Positions 15,905-24,684 of a stretch of DNA of 64,000 bases are shown one piece after another. The notes beneath the pieces were generated by a model, which saw only the letters and a list, made by a program, of their open reading frames with translations, did not search any database and had not been told where the DNA came from. Positions within the stretch are counted from its first letter, which is position 1. The number at the start of each line of letters is the position of its first letter. The position numbers were made by a program, and so were the translations under genes. The DNA is from Geomonas sp. Red32 (GTDB lineage Bacteria; Desulfobacterota; Desulfuromonadia; Geobacterales; Geobacteraceae): the NCBI RefSeq assembly GCF_023652955.1, contig NZ_JAKLOY010000011.1:119742-183741 (forward strand), written 5' to 3'.

Positions 15905-17965
15905 CTACCCCGCCGCCCGTACCGGCTGTCTTTCCGCTTCCCCCTCCGCCGGCGGTTCGGCCGGACGGTGCGGAAGATGAATCACCGCAATCCTCTCGGC
16001 CACCACTTCCGCCAGGTCCCTGACCACGATCCCCCCTTCGAAACCGCCCGTCTTGATCCCATCCTCGAACATAGTGAGGCAGAACGGACAGTTGGAGATG
16101 AGGACCGGCGCGCCGGTGTCGGAGGCCATCTGCACCCTTTCCACGTTGATCCTTCTTCCGAGCTTCTCCTCGGCGAGGATGCGGCCGCCCCCGGCGCTGC
16201 AGCAGAAGCTGTCGTAGCCCGATCGGGACATCTCCTGGATCCGCCCCCCCGCCGCCGCCAGCACCGCACGGGGCTCGTCGATCACGTCCATGTACCTGCC
16301 GAGGTAGCAGGAATCGTGATAGGTTGCGACGAACGGTTCGGGGTGCAGGTGCAGCTCCCCCTCTTCCAGGAGGCGGTGGATGAAGGTGGTGTAGTGCTCG
16401 ACCGGTACGTCCAGACCGAGGTCGCGGTAATCGCGCCCAAGCGTGTTGAAGCAATGCGGGCAGGTGGTGACGATCTTCTTCACGCCGTACCCCTTGATCA
16501 ACTCGATGTTCTCGGCGGCAAGCGTCTGGTAAAGGTACTCGTTGCCGAGCTTTCTGGCCGGTTCGCCGCAGCACTTCTCCTCTTTGCCGAGGATGCCGAC
16601 CCTGACCCCGGCGGCGTTGCAGATCCTGAGGAACTTCTCGGCGATAGCGCGGTTACGCTTGTCGAAGGAGGCATAGCAGCCGACGAAATAGAGGACATCG
16701 ACCTCCTCCCCCTCCTCCATCAGCGTCGCGCCGTGGCCGGTAGCCCAGTCGCCGCGCCCCGCGTAGGCGAGCCCGAACGGATTGCCGTTCACCTCGATGT
16801 TGCCGATGGCAGTGCGCACCTCGTCGCCGGGGAAGCTTCCCTCCATCAGCATCAGGTTGCGGCGCATCTCGATAATCTTGTTCACGTGCTCGTTGTTGGC
16901 CGGGCAGATGTCCTGGCAGGCGCGGCAGGTAGTGCAGGACCAGACGGCGTCCTCGGCGATGGACTCCGCCAGCACCGTCTCCTGCCCGGCCTCTGCCGCC
17001 TCGCCGATCTGCTTGATCACCTTCATGGGCGAAAGCGGCTTTTCGGTGGCGTGGGCGGGGCAGCGGTCCTGGCAGCGGCCACAGCTCGTACAGGCGTCGG
17101 CATCGAAGATGTCCTTCCAGGTGAGATCCGCTACCTTGGCGGCGCCGAACTGCTGGAGGTCCTCATCCTCGAGATTGATGGTGGCCAGCGTCCCCTTTGG
17201 CTCCAGCGGAGCGAAGAAGGCATTGAGGCTGGTGGTGACGATGTGCCTGAGGCGGCTGTACGGGATCATGCAGATGAAGCCTGCCACGAGCCCCATGTGG
17301 ATCCACCAGAGGACCTGGTGCGAAGTGCGGATCGACTCCTCGGTGAAGGGGAGAAAGAGGTTGGCGGCGAGGAGCCCGACCGGGGAGAAGCGCGCGAGAG
17401 TGGGATTCTGTACCACCTCGGTGGCGGCCATCCGTGCCCCTTCCACCATGAAGCCGGTGATAAGGATGGCGAAGAGAAGAAGGTGGATCCGGTAGTCGTC
17501 CTCGGTGATCTCCAGCGAGGCCGGCTGGATCACGAAGCGGCGGACGAAGAGCCCTCCCAGCATGAAGATGGCGGTAAGCCCGGCGAGATCCAGCACCGCC
17601 GAGAAGCCCTGGTAGAAGGTGCCGGAGAGGAGATTCACCTTGATGACCGGGGTGAGGTAATCGGCCTGGGCCATCACCAGCAGCGTCCCCGCGAAGAGGG
17701 TCAAAAAGCCCCAGAAAAAGAGGTTATGGAATATGCCCCCCGCCTTCACCCGGGCGACCTTCTCCTGGCCGAGGACCTCGGTGACCATCCGTTTGGCCCG
17801 CTCCGGAAAATGGTCGAAGCGGTCGAGCGGCTTCCCCTGCCGGTAGAGCGGGAGCCTTTTGATGAATCCCCAGCCGCAGACCGCGAAGGCGGCAAAGACG
17901 AGGATGTACATCGGCACCACCACCCCGTGCCCCACGTTCCAGTATATTTCCCGTGTCATTTCCAT
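15905..17965 (-). CDS. Membrane Fe-S oxidoreductase (HdrD-like, ETF-to-quinone type)
   Basis: The protein is 686 residues from the ATG at 17965 (GTGGAG at 6 bases). The N-terminal ~270 residues hold about six membrane helices of the NarI/DsrM type. Two 4Fe-4S motifs follow: CTSCGRCQDRCPA and CTTCRACQDICPA. The C-terminal half has two cysteine-rich CCG domains (FVGCYASF, EKCCGEPARKLG, TTCPHCFNTLG; then DSCYLGRYMD, FCCSAGGGR, SNCPFCLTMF). Proteins of this design sit in beta-oxidation clusters of Geobacter and syntrophs. They are thought to move electrons from ETF to menaquinone, pulling acyl-CoA oxidation. Its placement between two acyl-CoA dehydrogenase genes supports this. Confidence 0.9.
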   Translation of the reverse strand: MEMTREIYWNVGHGVVVPMYILVFAAFAVCGWGFIKRLPLYRQGKPLDRFDHFPERAKRMVTEVLGQEKVARVKAGGIFHNLFFWGFLTLFAGTLLVMAQADYLTPVIKVNLLSGTFYQGFSAVLDLAGLTAIFMLGGLFVRRFVIQPASLEITEDDYRIHLLLFAILITGFMVEGARMAATEVVQNPTLARFSPVGLLAANLFLPFTEESIRTSHQVLWWIHMGLVAGFICMIPYSRLRHIVTTSLNAFFAPLEPKGTLATINLEDEDLQQFGAAKVADLTWKDIFDADACTSCGRCQDRCPAHATEKPLSPMKVIKQIGEAAEAGQETVLAESIAEDAVWSCTTCRACQDICPANNEHVNKIIEMRRNLMLMEGSFPGDEVRTAIGNIEVNGNPFGLAYAGRGDWATGHGATLMEEGEEVDVLYFVGCYASFDKRNRAIAEKFLRICNAAGVRVGILGKEEKCCGEPARKLGNEYLYQTLAAENIELIKGYGVKKIVTTCPHCFNTLGRDYRDLGLDVPVEHYTTFIHRLLEEGELHLHPEPFVATYHDSCYLGRYMDVIDEPRAVLAAAGGRIQEMSRSGYDSFCCSAGGGRILAEEKLGRRINVERVQMASDTGAPVLISNCPFCLTMFEDGIKTGGFEGGIVVRDLAEVVAERIAVIHLPHRPAEPPAEGEAERQPVRAAG

Positions 17966-18066
17966 AGCATTCTCCACATCTTCAGACTTTTCTTCACTTC
18001 CCCTTCACTGCCCCTTCCCTTCCACTTCACTTCACCCACCCGCATCCCATAACCGATGCAGATGGC

Positions 18067-18112
18067 CCAACCGTCCCCCCCTTGTCAAAGGGGGGACAGG
18101 GAGGATTTGCAT
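18067..18112. repeat. Intergenic palindrome, type B
   Basis: GTCCCCCCCTTGTCAAAGGGGGGACAGG, followed by GAGGATTT, lies in the gap between the Fe-S oxidoreductase and the next acyl-CoA dehydrogenase gene. The arms pair over about 9 bases. Confidence 0.75.
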
Positions 18113-18132
18113 CTCAGAAATCAATTGAAGCC

Positions 18133-19272
18133 TTACCCCAGCAGCATCTTCGAGATAACCACCCTCTGAACCTCGTTCGTCCCTTCGTAGATCTCGGTGA
18201 TCTTGGCGTCGCGGTACATCCTCTCCACCTCGTAATCCGCGATATACCCGTACCCGCCGTGGATCTGCACCGCCTCCTTGGTGACCCAGGTAGCCGCCTC
18301 CGACGCGCACATCTTGCACATGGCGCTCTCCATTGCGTAGTTCAGTTTGCTGTCCTTCATCCAGGCAGCCTTATGGGTGAGGAGCTTGGCCATCTCGATC
18401 TTCGAGTACATGTCGGCGAGCTTGAACTGGATCGCCTGCAGATCCGAAAGCGGAGCCCCGAACTGCTTGCGCTCCTTCGAGTAGGAGAGAGCCCGGTCGA
18501 AGGCGCCGCCGGCGATCCCGAGCGCCTGCGAGGCGATTCCGATCCTTCCGCCGTTGAGTGTTTCCATGGCGATCTTGAATCCCTGCCCCTCGCTCCCGAG
18601 GAGGTTGGAAGCCGGAATGCGCAGGTCGTCGAAAGCAAATGCGGTTGTGTAGCTCCCGCGGATCCCCATCTTCACCTCGTTCTTGAGGATGGTTACCCCC
18701 GGCGAAGAAAGATCGACGATGAAGGCCGAGATCCCTTTGTGTTTGAGGCTCTTGTCGTGGGTGGCGAAGAGGACGCCGGTACCGAGGAAGCCGCCGTTGG
18801 TGATGAAGGTCTTGCCGCCGTTGATGACGATCTCGTCCCCTTCGCGGCGGTAGGTGGTCGCCATCCCGGAGACGTCGCTCCCGACGTCCGGCTCGGTCAG
18901 GAGGATGCAGCCGATCTTGCGGCCGGTGGCGAGATCCGGGAGGTATTGCTTCTTCTGCTCGGGGGTACCGAAACGGTAGATGGGATCGCAGGCGAGCGAG
19001 GTGTGGGCGGAGATGAGAACGCCGCTGGAGGCGCAGGCCTTGGAGACCTCCTCGACCACGATAGAGTAGGAGAGCATGTCGAGCCCGGCGCCTTCGTACT
19101 CCTCGGGGATGTAGCTCCCCATGAGTCCCATCTCGCTCATCTTGGCGACCAGCTCCTCCGGAATCCGGTGCTCCTCGTCGATCTTGATGGCCAGCGGCTT
19201 GATCTCCTTCTCGACAAACTCGCGTACCGAGTCCCGCAAAACCTTGTGATCCTGGCTGAGTTCGAAATTCAT
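18133..19272 (-). CDS. Acyl-CoA dehydrogenase (butyryl-CoA type)
   Basis: This second acyl-CoA dehydrogenase has 379 residues. It shows LLTEPDVGSDVSGM (flavin/substrate loop), TFITNGGFLGTGVLF, NGGRIGIASQALGIAGG and QIHGGYGYIADYEVER. The catalytic Glu363 is in EIYEGTNEVQR. The pattern is that of short-chain/butyryl-CoA dehydrogenases and differs clearly from the paralogue at 13-14.2 kb, so the two probably take different acyl-CoA substrates. CGAAAGGGGGTAGCACC precedes the ATG. It lies upstream of the Fe-S oxidoreductase gene on the same strand. Confidence 0.94.
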   Translation of the reverse strand: MNFELSQDHKVLRDSVREFVEKEIKPLAIKIDEEHRIPEELVAKMSEMGLMGSYIPEEYEGAGLDMLSYSIVVEEVSKACASSGVLISAHTSLACDPIYRFGTPEQKKQYLPDLATGRKIGCILLTEPDVGSDVSGMATTYRREGDEIVINGGKTFITNGGFLGTGVLFATHDKSLKHKGISAFIVDLSSPGVTILKNEVKMGIRGSYTTAFAFDDLRIPASNLLGSEGQGFKIAMETLNGGRIGIASQALGIAGGAFDRALSYSKERKQFGAPLSDLQAIQFKLADMYSKIEMAKLLTHKAAWMKDSKLNYAMESAMCKMCASEAATWVTKEAVQIHGGYGYIADYEVERMYRDAKITEIYEGTNEVQRVVISKMLLG

Positions 19273-19409
19273 GGTGCTACCCCCTTTCGATATGTTTTCG
19301 ATTTAGACCAATTCGTAGATTCGTAGGGTGGGCAGCCCCTGCCCACCATTTACTTGTAAACCCGCTCGGTCAGCCCCGCGTGGGCACGGTGTGCCCACCC
19401 TACTCAAAC

Positions 19410-19520
19410 CGATCCCCCCTCCCCTTGAGGGAGGGGGCCAGGGGGTGGGGGAAGCCTACCTCAAAGGAAAGGCCGGCCCCGCCTAAAATCCCCCCTGTCC
19501 CCTTCGCAAAGGGGGGAACG
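19410..19520. repeat. Composite of palindromes A-B
   Basis: A type A unit (CCCTCCCCTTGAGGGAGGG, then GGCCAGGGGGTGGGGGAAGCC) is joined by ~30 bases to a type B unit (CCCCTTCGCAAAGGGG). The order, spacing and part of the linker match the composite at 15724-15836. Confidence 0.85.
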
Positions 19521-19529
19521 TAAGGGCGG

Positions 19530-20312
19530 CTACTTCCCGCTAAAGGCCGCCTTCCTCTTGTCAACGAAGGCCGCCATACCCTCCTTCTGGTCCTCGGTAG
19601 CGAAGAGGACGCCGAAGAGAGAAGCCTCGTAGCGGAAGCCGTCCTCTTTGGTCATGTTGAGACCGTTGGCGATGGCGTTCTTGGCGTAGGAAACGCCCAG
19701 CGTTCCGACACCGGCGATGGCAGCCGCCGTCTCTCTTGCCTTGGCCATGAGTTCCTCGGGAGCCACCAACTCATTGACGAGTCCCCAGGCCAGAGCCTTC
19801 TCCGCATCGATCATCTTTCCGGTGAAGATCAATTCGTTGGCCCGGTTGGGGCCGATCAGCCTGGCCAGGTTCTGCGTACCGCCGAAGCCCGGCATGATCC
19901 CGAGTGTCACCTCCGGGAAGCCGAGCTTGGCCTTGCTCGAGGCGTAGATGAAGTCGCAGGCCAGCGCCAGTTCCAGCCCGCCACCGAGAGCGTAGCCGTT
20001 GACCGCGGCGATGACCGGCTTGGTCATCTTCTCGATCAGCATCATGACCCGCTGCCCCTTCAGGCCGAACTGGTGCCCCTGGTAGGCGTTCATCGAGGCC
20101 ATCTCCTTGATGTCGGCGCCCGCCACGAAGGCCTTGTCCCCCGCGCCGGTGACGATGACCGCCTTGACCGCCTCGTCGAGGTTGAGCTCGAAGAGGGCGC
20201 ACTCGATCTCGCCGAGGACCTCGCTATTGAGAGCGTTCAGCGTCTTCGGGCTGTTGATGGTAAGCACCGCCACCCCGTGGGCAGCTTCAATGATCAGGTT
20301 TTTGAATTCCAT
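19530..20312 (-). CDS. crt: Enoyl-CoA hydratase (crotonase)
   Basis: The protein is 260 residues from the ATG at 20312 (GGCAAAGGAGCTCTC); an 8-residue longer frame lacks a site. Crotonase features are complete: the oxyanion-hole loop AFVAGADIKEM, then ALGGGLELALACDF with the first catalytic Glu, and FPEVTLGIMPGFGGTQ with the second. It hydrates crotonyl-CoA and similar enoyl-CoAs to the (S)-3-hydroxyacyl-CoA. Its neighbours are the 3-hydroxyacyl-CoA dehydrogenase upstream and the acyl-CoA dehydrogenase downstream, the preceding and following beta-oxidation steps. Confidence 0.94.
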   Translation of the reverse strand: MEFKNLIIEAAHGVAVLTINSPKTLNALNSEVLGEIECALFELNLDEAVKAVIVTGAGDKAFVAGADIKEMASMNAYQGHQFGLKGQRVMMLIEKMTKPVIAAVNGYALGGGLELALACDFIYASSKAKLGFPEVTLGIMPGFGGTQNLARLIGPNRANELIFTGKMIDAEKALAWGLVNELVAPEELMAKARETAAAIAGVGTLGVSYAKNAIANGLNMTKEDGFRYEASLFGVLFATEDQKEGMAAFVDKRKAAFSGK

Positions 20313-20337
20313 GAGAGCTCCTTTGCCTCGCGTCACT

Positions 20338-20436
20338 CTCCCCCCTTTGAAAAAGGGGGGCTGGGGGGGATTTGTGGGCTTGTCAGCAGGAAAAAATCCC
20401 CCTAAATCCCCCTTTTACAAAGGGGGACTTTTCCCT
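20338..20436. repeat. Two type B palindromes
   Basis: CCCCCCTTTGAAAAAGGGGGGCTGGGGGG (~20340-20368) and CCCCCTAAATCCCCCTTTTACAAAGGGGG (~20399-20428) lie in opposite flank orientation between the crotonase and 3-hydroxyacyl-CoA dehydrogenase genes. Confidence 0.75.
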
Positions 20437-20449
20437 GCTGCGGCTCACC

Positions 20450-21295
<846 letters not shown>

Positions 21296-21367
21296 CCTTC
21301 TCCTCCTTGAAGAGATTAGTTATTCATGTCCCCGCCAACAGTGCCCCAGTTGCCACGCCGGCGTCAG

Positions 21368-21450
21368 CCCCCCCCTTTGCCAAGGTTCTTCCGGCAATTC
21401 CGGTGGGAAAGAGGTCCCCCCCTTGTCAAAGGGGGGACAGGGGGGATTTT
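21368..21450. repeat. Type B palindromes
   Basis: A partial unit (CCCCCCCCTTTGCCAAGG, ~21368-21386) and a full one (GTCCCCCCCTTGTCAAAGGGGGGACAGGGGGG, ~21413-21444) lie between the 3-hydroxyacyl-CoA dehydrogenase and thiolase genes. Confidence 0.75.
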
Positions 21451-21451
21451 T

Positions 21452-22627
21452 CTACACCCTCTCGAAAACCGCCGCCACAGCCTCTCCCCCGCCGATGCAG
21501 AGCGTCGCCAGCCCGTACCGCGCCTTCCTGCGGTGGAGCTCATGGATCACCGTCCCCACCAGCCTTGCGCCGCTCGCACCGATCGGATGTCCGATGGCGC
21601 AGGCGCCGCCGTTGACGTTGATTTTCTCCAGAGGGATGCCGAGCTTCTTCATGGCGATAAGCGGCACCGTCGAGAACGCCTCATTTATTTCGAAGAGATC
21701 GACCTGGTCCACGGAGATCCCCGCCCTTGCGCAGGCGCGCTCGATCGCCCCCACCGGAGCCTCCGGGAATTCATCCGGATGGAGGCTGTTGGTAGCGGAA
21801 GCGAGCAGCCTCGCCTTGGGATGGAGGTTGTACTTCTTGAGCGCGGAGCCATTGGTGATCAGCGTCAGCGCGGCACCGTCGTTGATGGTGGAGGCATTGC
21901 CCGCCGTGATGGTGCCGTCCTTGCGGAAAACCGCCCTCAACTGGGTGATTTTCTCGAAATCGACCTTGAACGGCTCCTCGTCGCGGCCTACCACCGCCTC
22001 GCCGTTGCGGGTTTTCTTGACCACCGGGACGATCTCGTTAGCGAAGAGTCCGCCAGTCACCGCCCCCTGGGCAAGCCGGTACGAGCGGAGAGCGAATTCG
22101 TCCTGCTCCTGCCTGCTGATGCCGTTGCGGACGGCGCTGTCTTCACCGATCTCCCCCATGTGCCTTCCAGTAAAGGGATCCTGCAGACCGTCGTGGATCA
22201 TCAGGTCGAAGAGCTGGTCATGGCCCATCCGGTAACCGTTTCTCCCCTTCTTGAGGATGAAGGGAGCAAGCGACATGTTCTCCATCCCGCCGGCGACCAC
22301 CACCTCGGAGTTGCCGACGAGGACCGAGTCCGCCGCGAGCATGATCGATTTAAGGCCGGAGCCGCACACCTTGTTGATGGTGAGGGCCGGGACGCGGTCG
22401 GGGATCCCCGCCGCGCGCATCGCCTGACGGGCAGGAGCCTGTCCGCAGCCGCCCGAAAGCACCTGCCCCATGATCACCTCATCGACCGCCGACGGGTCCA
22501 GCCCCGACCTCTCGAAAAGCCCCTTCATAGCCGTAGCCGCCAGCGACGGCGCCTCGACATCCGAAAGTGCTCCGTTAAACGAACCGAAGGGGGTCCTGAC
22601 GCAGTCAACGACGAAGATCTCTTCCAT
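21452..22627 (-). CDS. Acetyl-CoA acetyltransferase / 3-ketoacyl-CoA thiolase
   Basis: The protein is 391 residues from the ATG at 22627 (GAAAGGAGAGTGGAA); a GTG two codons earlier is less well placed. Thiolase signatures are intact: the nucleophile Cys in INKVCGSGLKSIMLAA, the active-site His in GGACAIGHPIGASGARL and the second Cys in ATLCIGGGEAVA. It cleaves acetoacetyl-CoA or another 3-ketoacyl-CoA into acetyl-CoA and a shortened acyl-CoA. It is the first gene of the thiolase-hbd-crt group and has a near-consensus promoter overlapped by a palindromic operator. Confidence 0.95.
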   Translation of the reverse strand: MEEIFVVDCVRTPFGSFNGALSDVEAPSLAATAMKGLFERSGLDPSAVDEVIMGQVLSGGCGQAPARQAMRAAGIPDRVPALTINKVCGSGLKSIMLAADSVLVGNSEVVVAGGMENMSLAPFILKKGRNGYRMGHDQLFDLMIHDGLQDPFTGRHMGEIGEDSAVRNGISRQEQDEFALRSYRLAQGAVTGGLFANEIVPVVKKTRNGEAVVGRDEEPFKVDFEKITQLRAVFRKDGTITAGNASTINDGAALTLITNGSALKKYNLHPKARLLASATNSLHPDEFPEAPVGAIERACARAGISVDQVDLFEINEAFSTVPLIAMKKLGIPLEKINVNGGACAIGHPIGASGARLVGTVIHELHRRKARYGLATLCIGGGEAVAAVFERV

Positions 22628-22659
22628 TTCCACTCTCCTTTCGTGCTTGGATGTCGGGG

Positions 22660-22688
22660 ATTATATGGTCCGTTTACGTGAATGTCAA
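22660..22688 (-). promoter_or_regulatory. Sigma-70 promoter with overlapping operator for the thiolase operon
   Basis: On the minus strand: TTGACA (22683-22688), a 17-base spacer, and TATAAT (22660-22665), a perfect consensus promoter. Transcription would start near 22653, about 25 bases before the ATG. An imperfect palindrome, TTTACGT-GA-ATGTCAA on the plus strand (22673-22688), covers the -35 box and part of the spacer, the position of a repressor site. The same arrangement occurs at 33144-33172. Confidence 0.8.
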
Positions 22689-22824
22689 CGATTTTTAGAA
22701 CAGATTTTTATGTGTAGCAAACGTTAAAGTAACAACACGTCAAAGATTAGGTTTAACGGCAGGTTGAGAAGGAAAAAAGGTTATAGATGTGGGTGGAGCT
22801 GGAATGAAAAGGCGGGGTTCAGTT

Positions 22825-22946
22825 CCCTCCCCCCTTGAGGGGGAGGGCTAGGGTGAGGGGGAGGGCTAGGGTGAGGGGGAGGCGAGCTTCCGCACTGCGT
22901 AGACGCTTCCCCCACCCCCTCGCCCCCTCCCTCAAGGGACGGGGTA
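22825..22946. repeat. Type A palindromes, facing copies
   Basis: CCCTCCCCCCTTGAGGGGGAGGG with a duplicated tail (GCTAGGGTGAGGGGGAGG, twice) starts at ~22830. A facing copy (CCCCTCCCTCAAGGGACGGGG) ends at ~22946. They lie between the M24 peptidase stop and the thiolase promoter region; the rest of the gap shows nothing else. Confidence 0.75.
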
Positions 22947-22969
22947 TTAGTTACCAGCAAAGCAAGTAC

Positions 22970-24136
22970 TTACAGGTACACGATCTGATCCACCAGCGGA
23001 GTCAGCTTTTCTCCCCCATTGGCAGTTACCGCGAAGGTGTTTTCGATCCCCACCACGCCGAGTCCTGGGAAGACGAACTTCGGTTCCACCGCGATGGTGT
23101 GCCCCTCGCTCAAAGCCCCCTTGAACCCCTGGGCGAGCACCGGCACCTCGTCGAGCTCCAGGCCGACCCCGTGACCGACGAAGCGGGCGTTTTCCCCGGG
23201 CGCCCCCATGAAGTGTTTCCCCAGCCCCGCCTCCTCCGCCATGCGCGCCGCCAGGAAGAAGAGGTCCTCACAGATCGCCCCCGGCTTAAGCTCCGCCTGG
23301 ATGGCACCCTGGATGGCGAGTGCGGTGGCGAAAGCCCGCTGCAGCTCCGGCGCCAGTGTCCCCACCACGAAGATCCGGGTCATGTCCACGATGTAACCGT
23401 CGAATACCCCGGTGAAGTCGACCAGCACCGGCGCATCCGCCGAAATCACCTCACGCGAGGCGCCGTGGGGAGAAGCGGCAGAGAGCCCGCGCCCGGTCAC
23501 CGCCCCGTCGAAGAAGCCAGGATCGCCCGAGGTCGCCGATACCGCCAGCCCCTGGAAGAGCTCCTGGTTGAACGCCCGCATCCGGACGTACCCTTCGCTC
23601 CCCGCCTTGCGGAGTCGGCATTCGAATTCCGCGGCCAGGTCGAGCTCCCGCATTCCCGGCTTGAGGAATTTCGGCACCTCCTCGAATACCGAGCAAAGAG
23701 CCGCCCCCGCCTTTCTCATCTTCTCCAGCTCCCACGGGGACTTCACCGACCGGATCTCCCGGTTGGTCTGCGAGATGTCGGCGAACTCCCGTCCGGGAAG
23801 GAGCTTCGCATAGTAGTTGTACTGCTGGACGGGGAGGACGTCGAAAGTCATCCCCACCCGCTTGATCTCCGGCCCGAAGAGCCCGGGGAACTCCTTGCTG
23901 GAGGGGAAAGCCCGGGTATCGGTGATCTGGCTCTCCTTGAGCGCACGGGAGAAGCTCTTTCTCACCATCAGCATCGCCTCGCCGTGGGCCGGGACCCAGA
24001 GCGTCGAGTTCTGGCGGGTGCCGCTGTAGTAATAGATGTCGATGGGATAGACGATAAGGGCACCGTCCAGCCCCGAAGCCTGCAACGAGTGCTGCAGGCG
24101 GCCGATTCTCTCTTGCGATTCTTTGCTCGTCAGCAT
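22970..24136 (-). CDS. M24-family metallopeptidase (Xaa-Pro aminopeptidase-like)
   Basis: The protein is 388 residues from the ATG at 24136 (GGGGGAACGCGAC upstream). The N-terminal creatinase-like domain covers ~1-150 and the pita-bread M24 domain ~160-388. All five metal ligands are visible in order: Asp in VLVDFTG, Asp in IVDMTRIF, His in FVGHGVGLELDE, Glu in AVEPKFVFP and Glu in GIENTFAV. It probably removes N-terminal residues before proline. The start overlaps the stop of the nitroreductase gene (ATGCTGA), so they are translated together. No link to acyl-CoA metabolism is evident. Confidence 0.9.
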   Translation of the reverse strand: MLTSKESQERIGRLQHSLQASGLDGALIVYPIDIYYYSGTRQNSTLWVPAHGEAMLMVRKSFSRALKESQITDTRAFPSSKEFPGLFGPEIKRVGMTFDVLPVQQYNYYAKLLPGREFADISQTNREIRSVKSPWELEKMRKAGAALCSVFEEVPKFLKPGMRELDLAAEFECRLRKAGSEGYVRMRAFNQELFQGLAVSATSGDPGFFDGAVTGRGLSAASPHGASREVISADAPVLVDFTGVFDGYIVDMTRIFVVGTLAPELQRAFATALAIQGAIQAELKPGAICEDLFFLAARMAEEAGLGKHFMGAPGENARFVGHGVGLELDEVPVLAQGFKGALSEGHTIAVEPKFVFPGLGVVGIENTFAVTANGGEKLTPLVDQIVYL

Positions 24137-24666
24137 GTCGCGTTCCCCCACTGGTTGACGAAGGCTATCTCGGAAAGCTCCTTGCGCGGCCGCGGTTTCG
24201 GCTCCTGGTCGGGATAGCCGAGCGGCGTGACGCCGACCACCCGGAGCCGTTCGGGAATCCCCAGCCCCTCCCTGATCTTCGGCTCGTCGTACCATCCCAT
24301 CCAGCAGCTCCCGAGCCCGAGCGCGTGGGCGGCCAGGCAAAGATGCTCGAAGGCGATGGCCGTGTCGGCCACGTAGTATTCGATGCCGTTCTCGATCCCC
24401 GATTCCGCGGGATCGGCGCAGACCACGATGATCACCGGCGCCGAGGCAATGGCCCTTTTGCCGGGGTTGTCGTCCGGGAAGGCGTCGAGCAGCGCCTGCC
24501 TCCCCTTCCCTTCCGTGAGGACCAGAAAACGCCAGCACTGCATATTCTTCCACGACGGGGCGAGCCTCGCCGCGTCCAAAACCTGCTCGATCTTTTCCCA
24601 CTCGACCGGCCGCTCCTGGTATTTGCGGATGCTCCGCCGGTCCCTCACCACCTGAAACAGATCCAT
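24130..24666 (-). CDS. Nitroreductase-family flavoprotein
   Basis: This 178-residue FMN-binding nitroreductase-fold protein has the N-terminal RRSIRKYQERPVEWEKIEQV, then LAPSWKNMQCWRF and the C-terminal GLGSCWMGWYDEPKIREGLG and VGVTPLGYPDQEPKPRPRK. Such proteins form homodimers with NAD(P)H-dependent FMN redox activity; the substrate cannot be told. It is the upstream partner of the M24 peptidase (7-base overlap) and lies 18 bases past the mutase stop codon. Confidence 0.88.
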   Translation of the reverse strand: MDLFQVVRDRRSIRKYQERPVEWEKIEQVLDAARLAPSWKNMQCWRFLVLTEGKGRQALLDAFPDDNPGKRAIASAPVIIVVCADPAESGIENGIEYYVADTAIAFEHLCLAAHALGLGSCWMGWYDEPKIREGLGIPERLRVVGVTPLGYPDQEPKPRPRKELSEIAFVNQWGNATC

Positions 24667-24684
24667 ATCCCCTCCGTTCCTTAG

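Noticed and set aside
15869..18052. 727-codon plus-strand frame over the Fe-S oxidoreductase
   Set aside because: The opposite strand has complete ferredoxin and CCG cysteine motifs; the plus frame has none.
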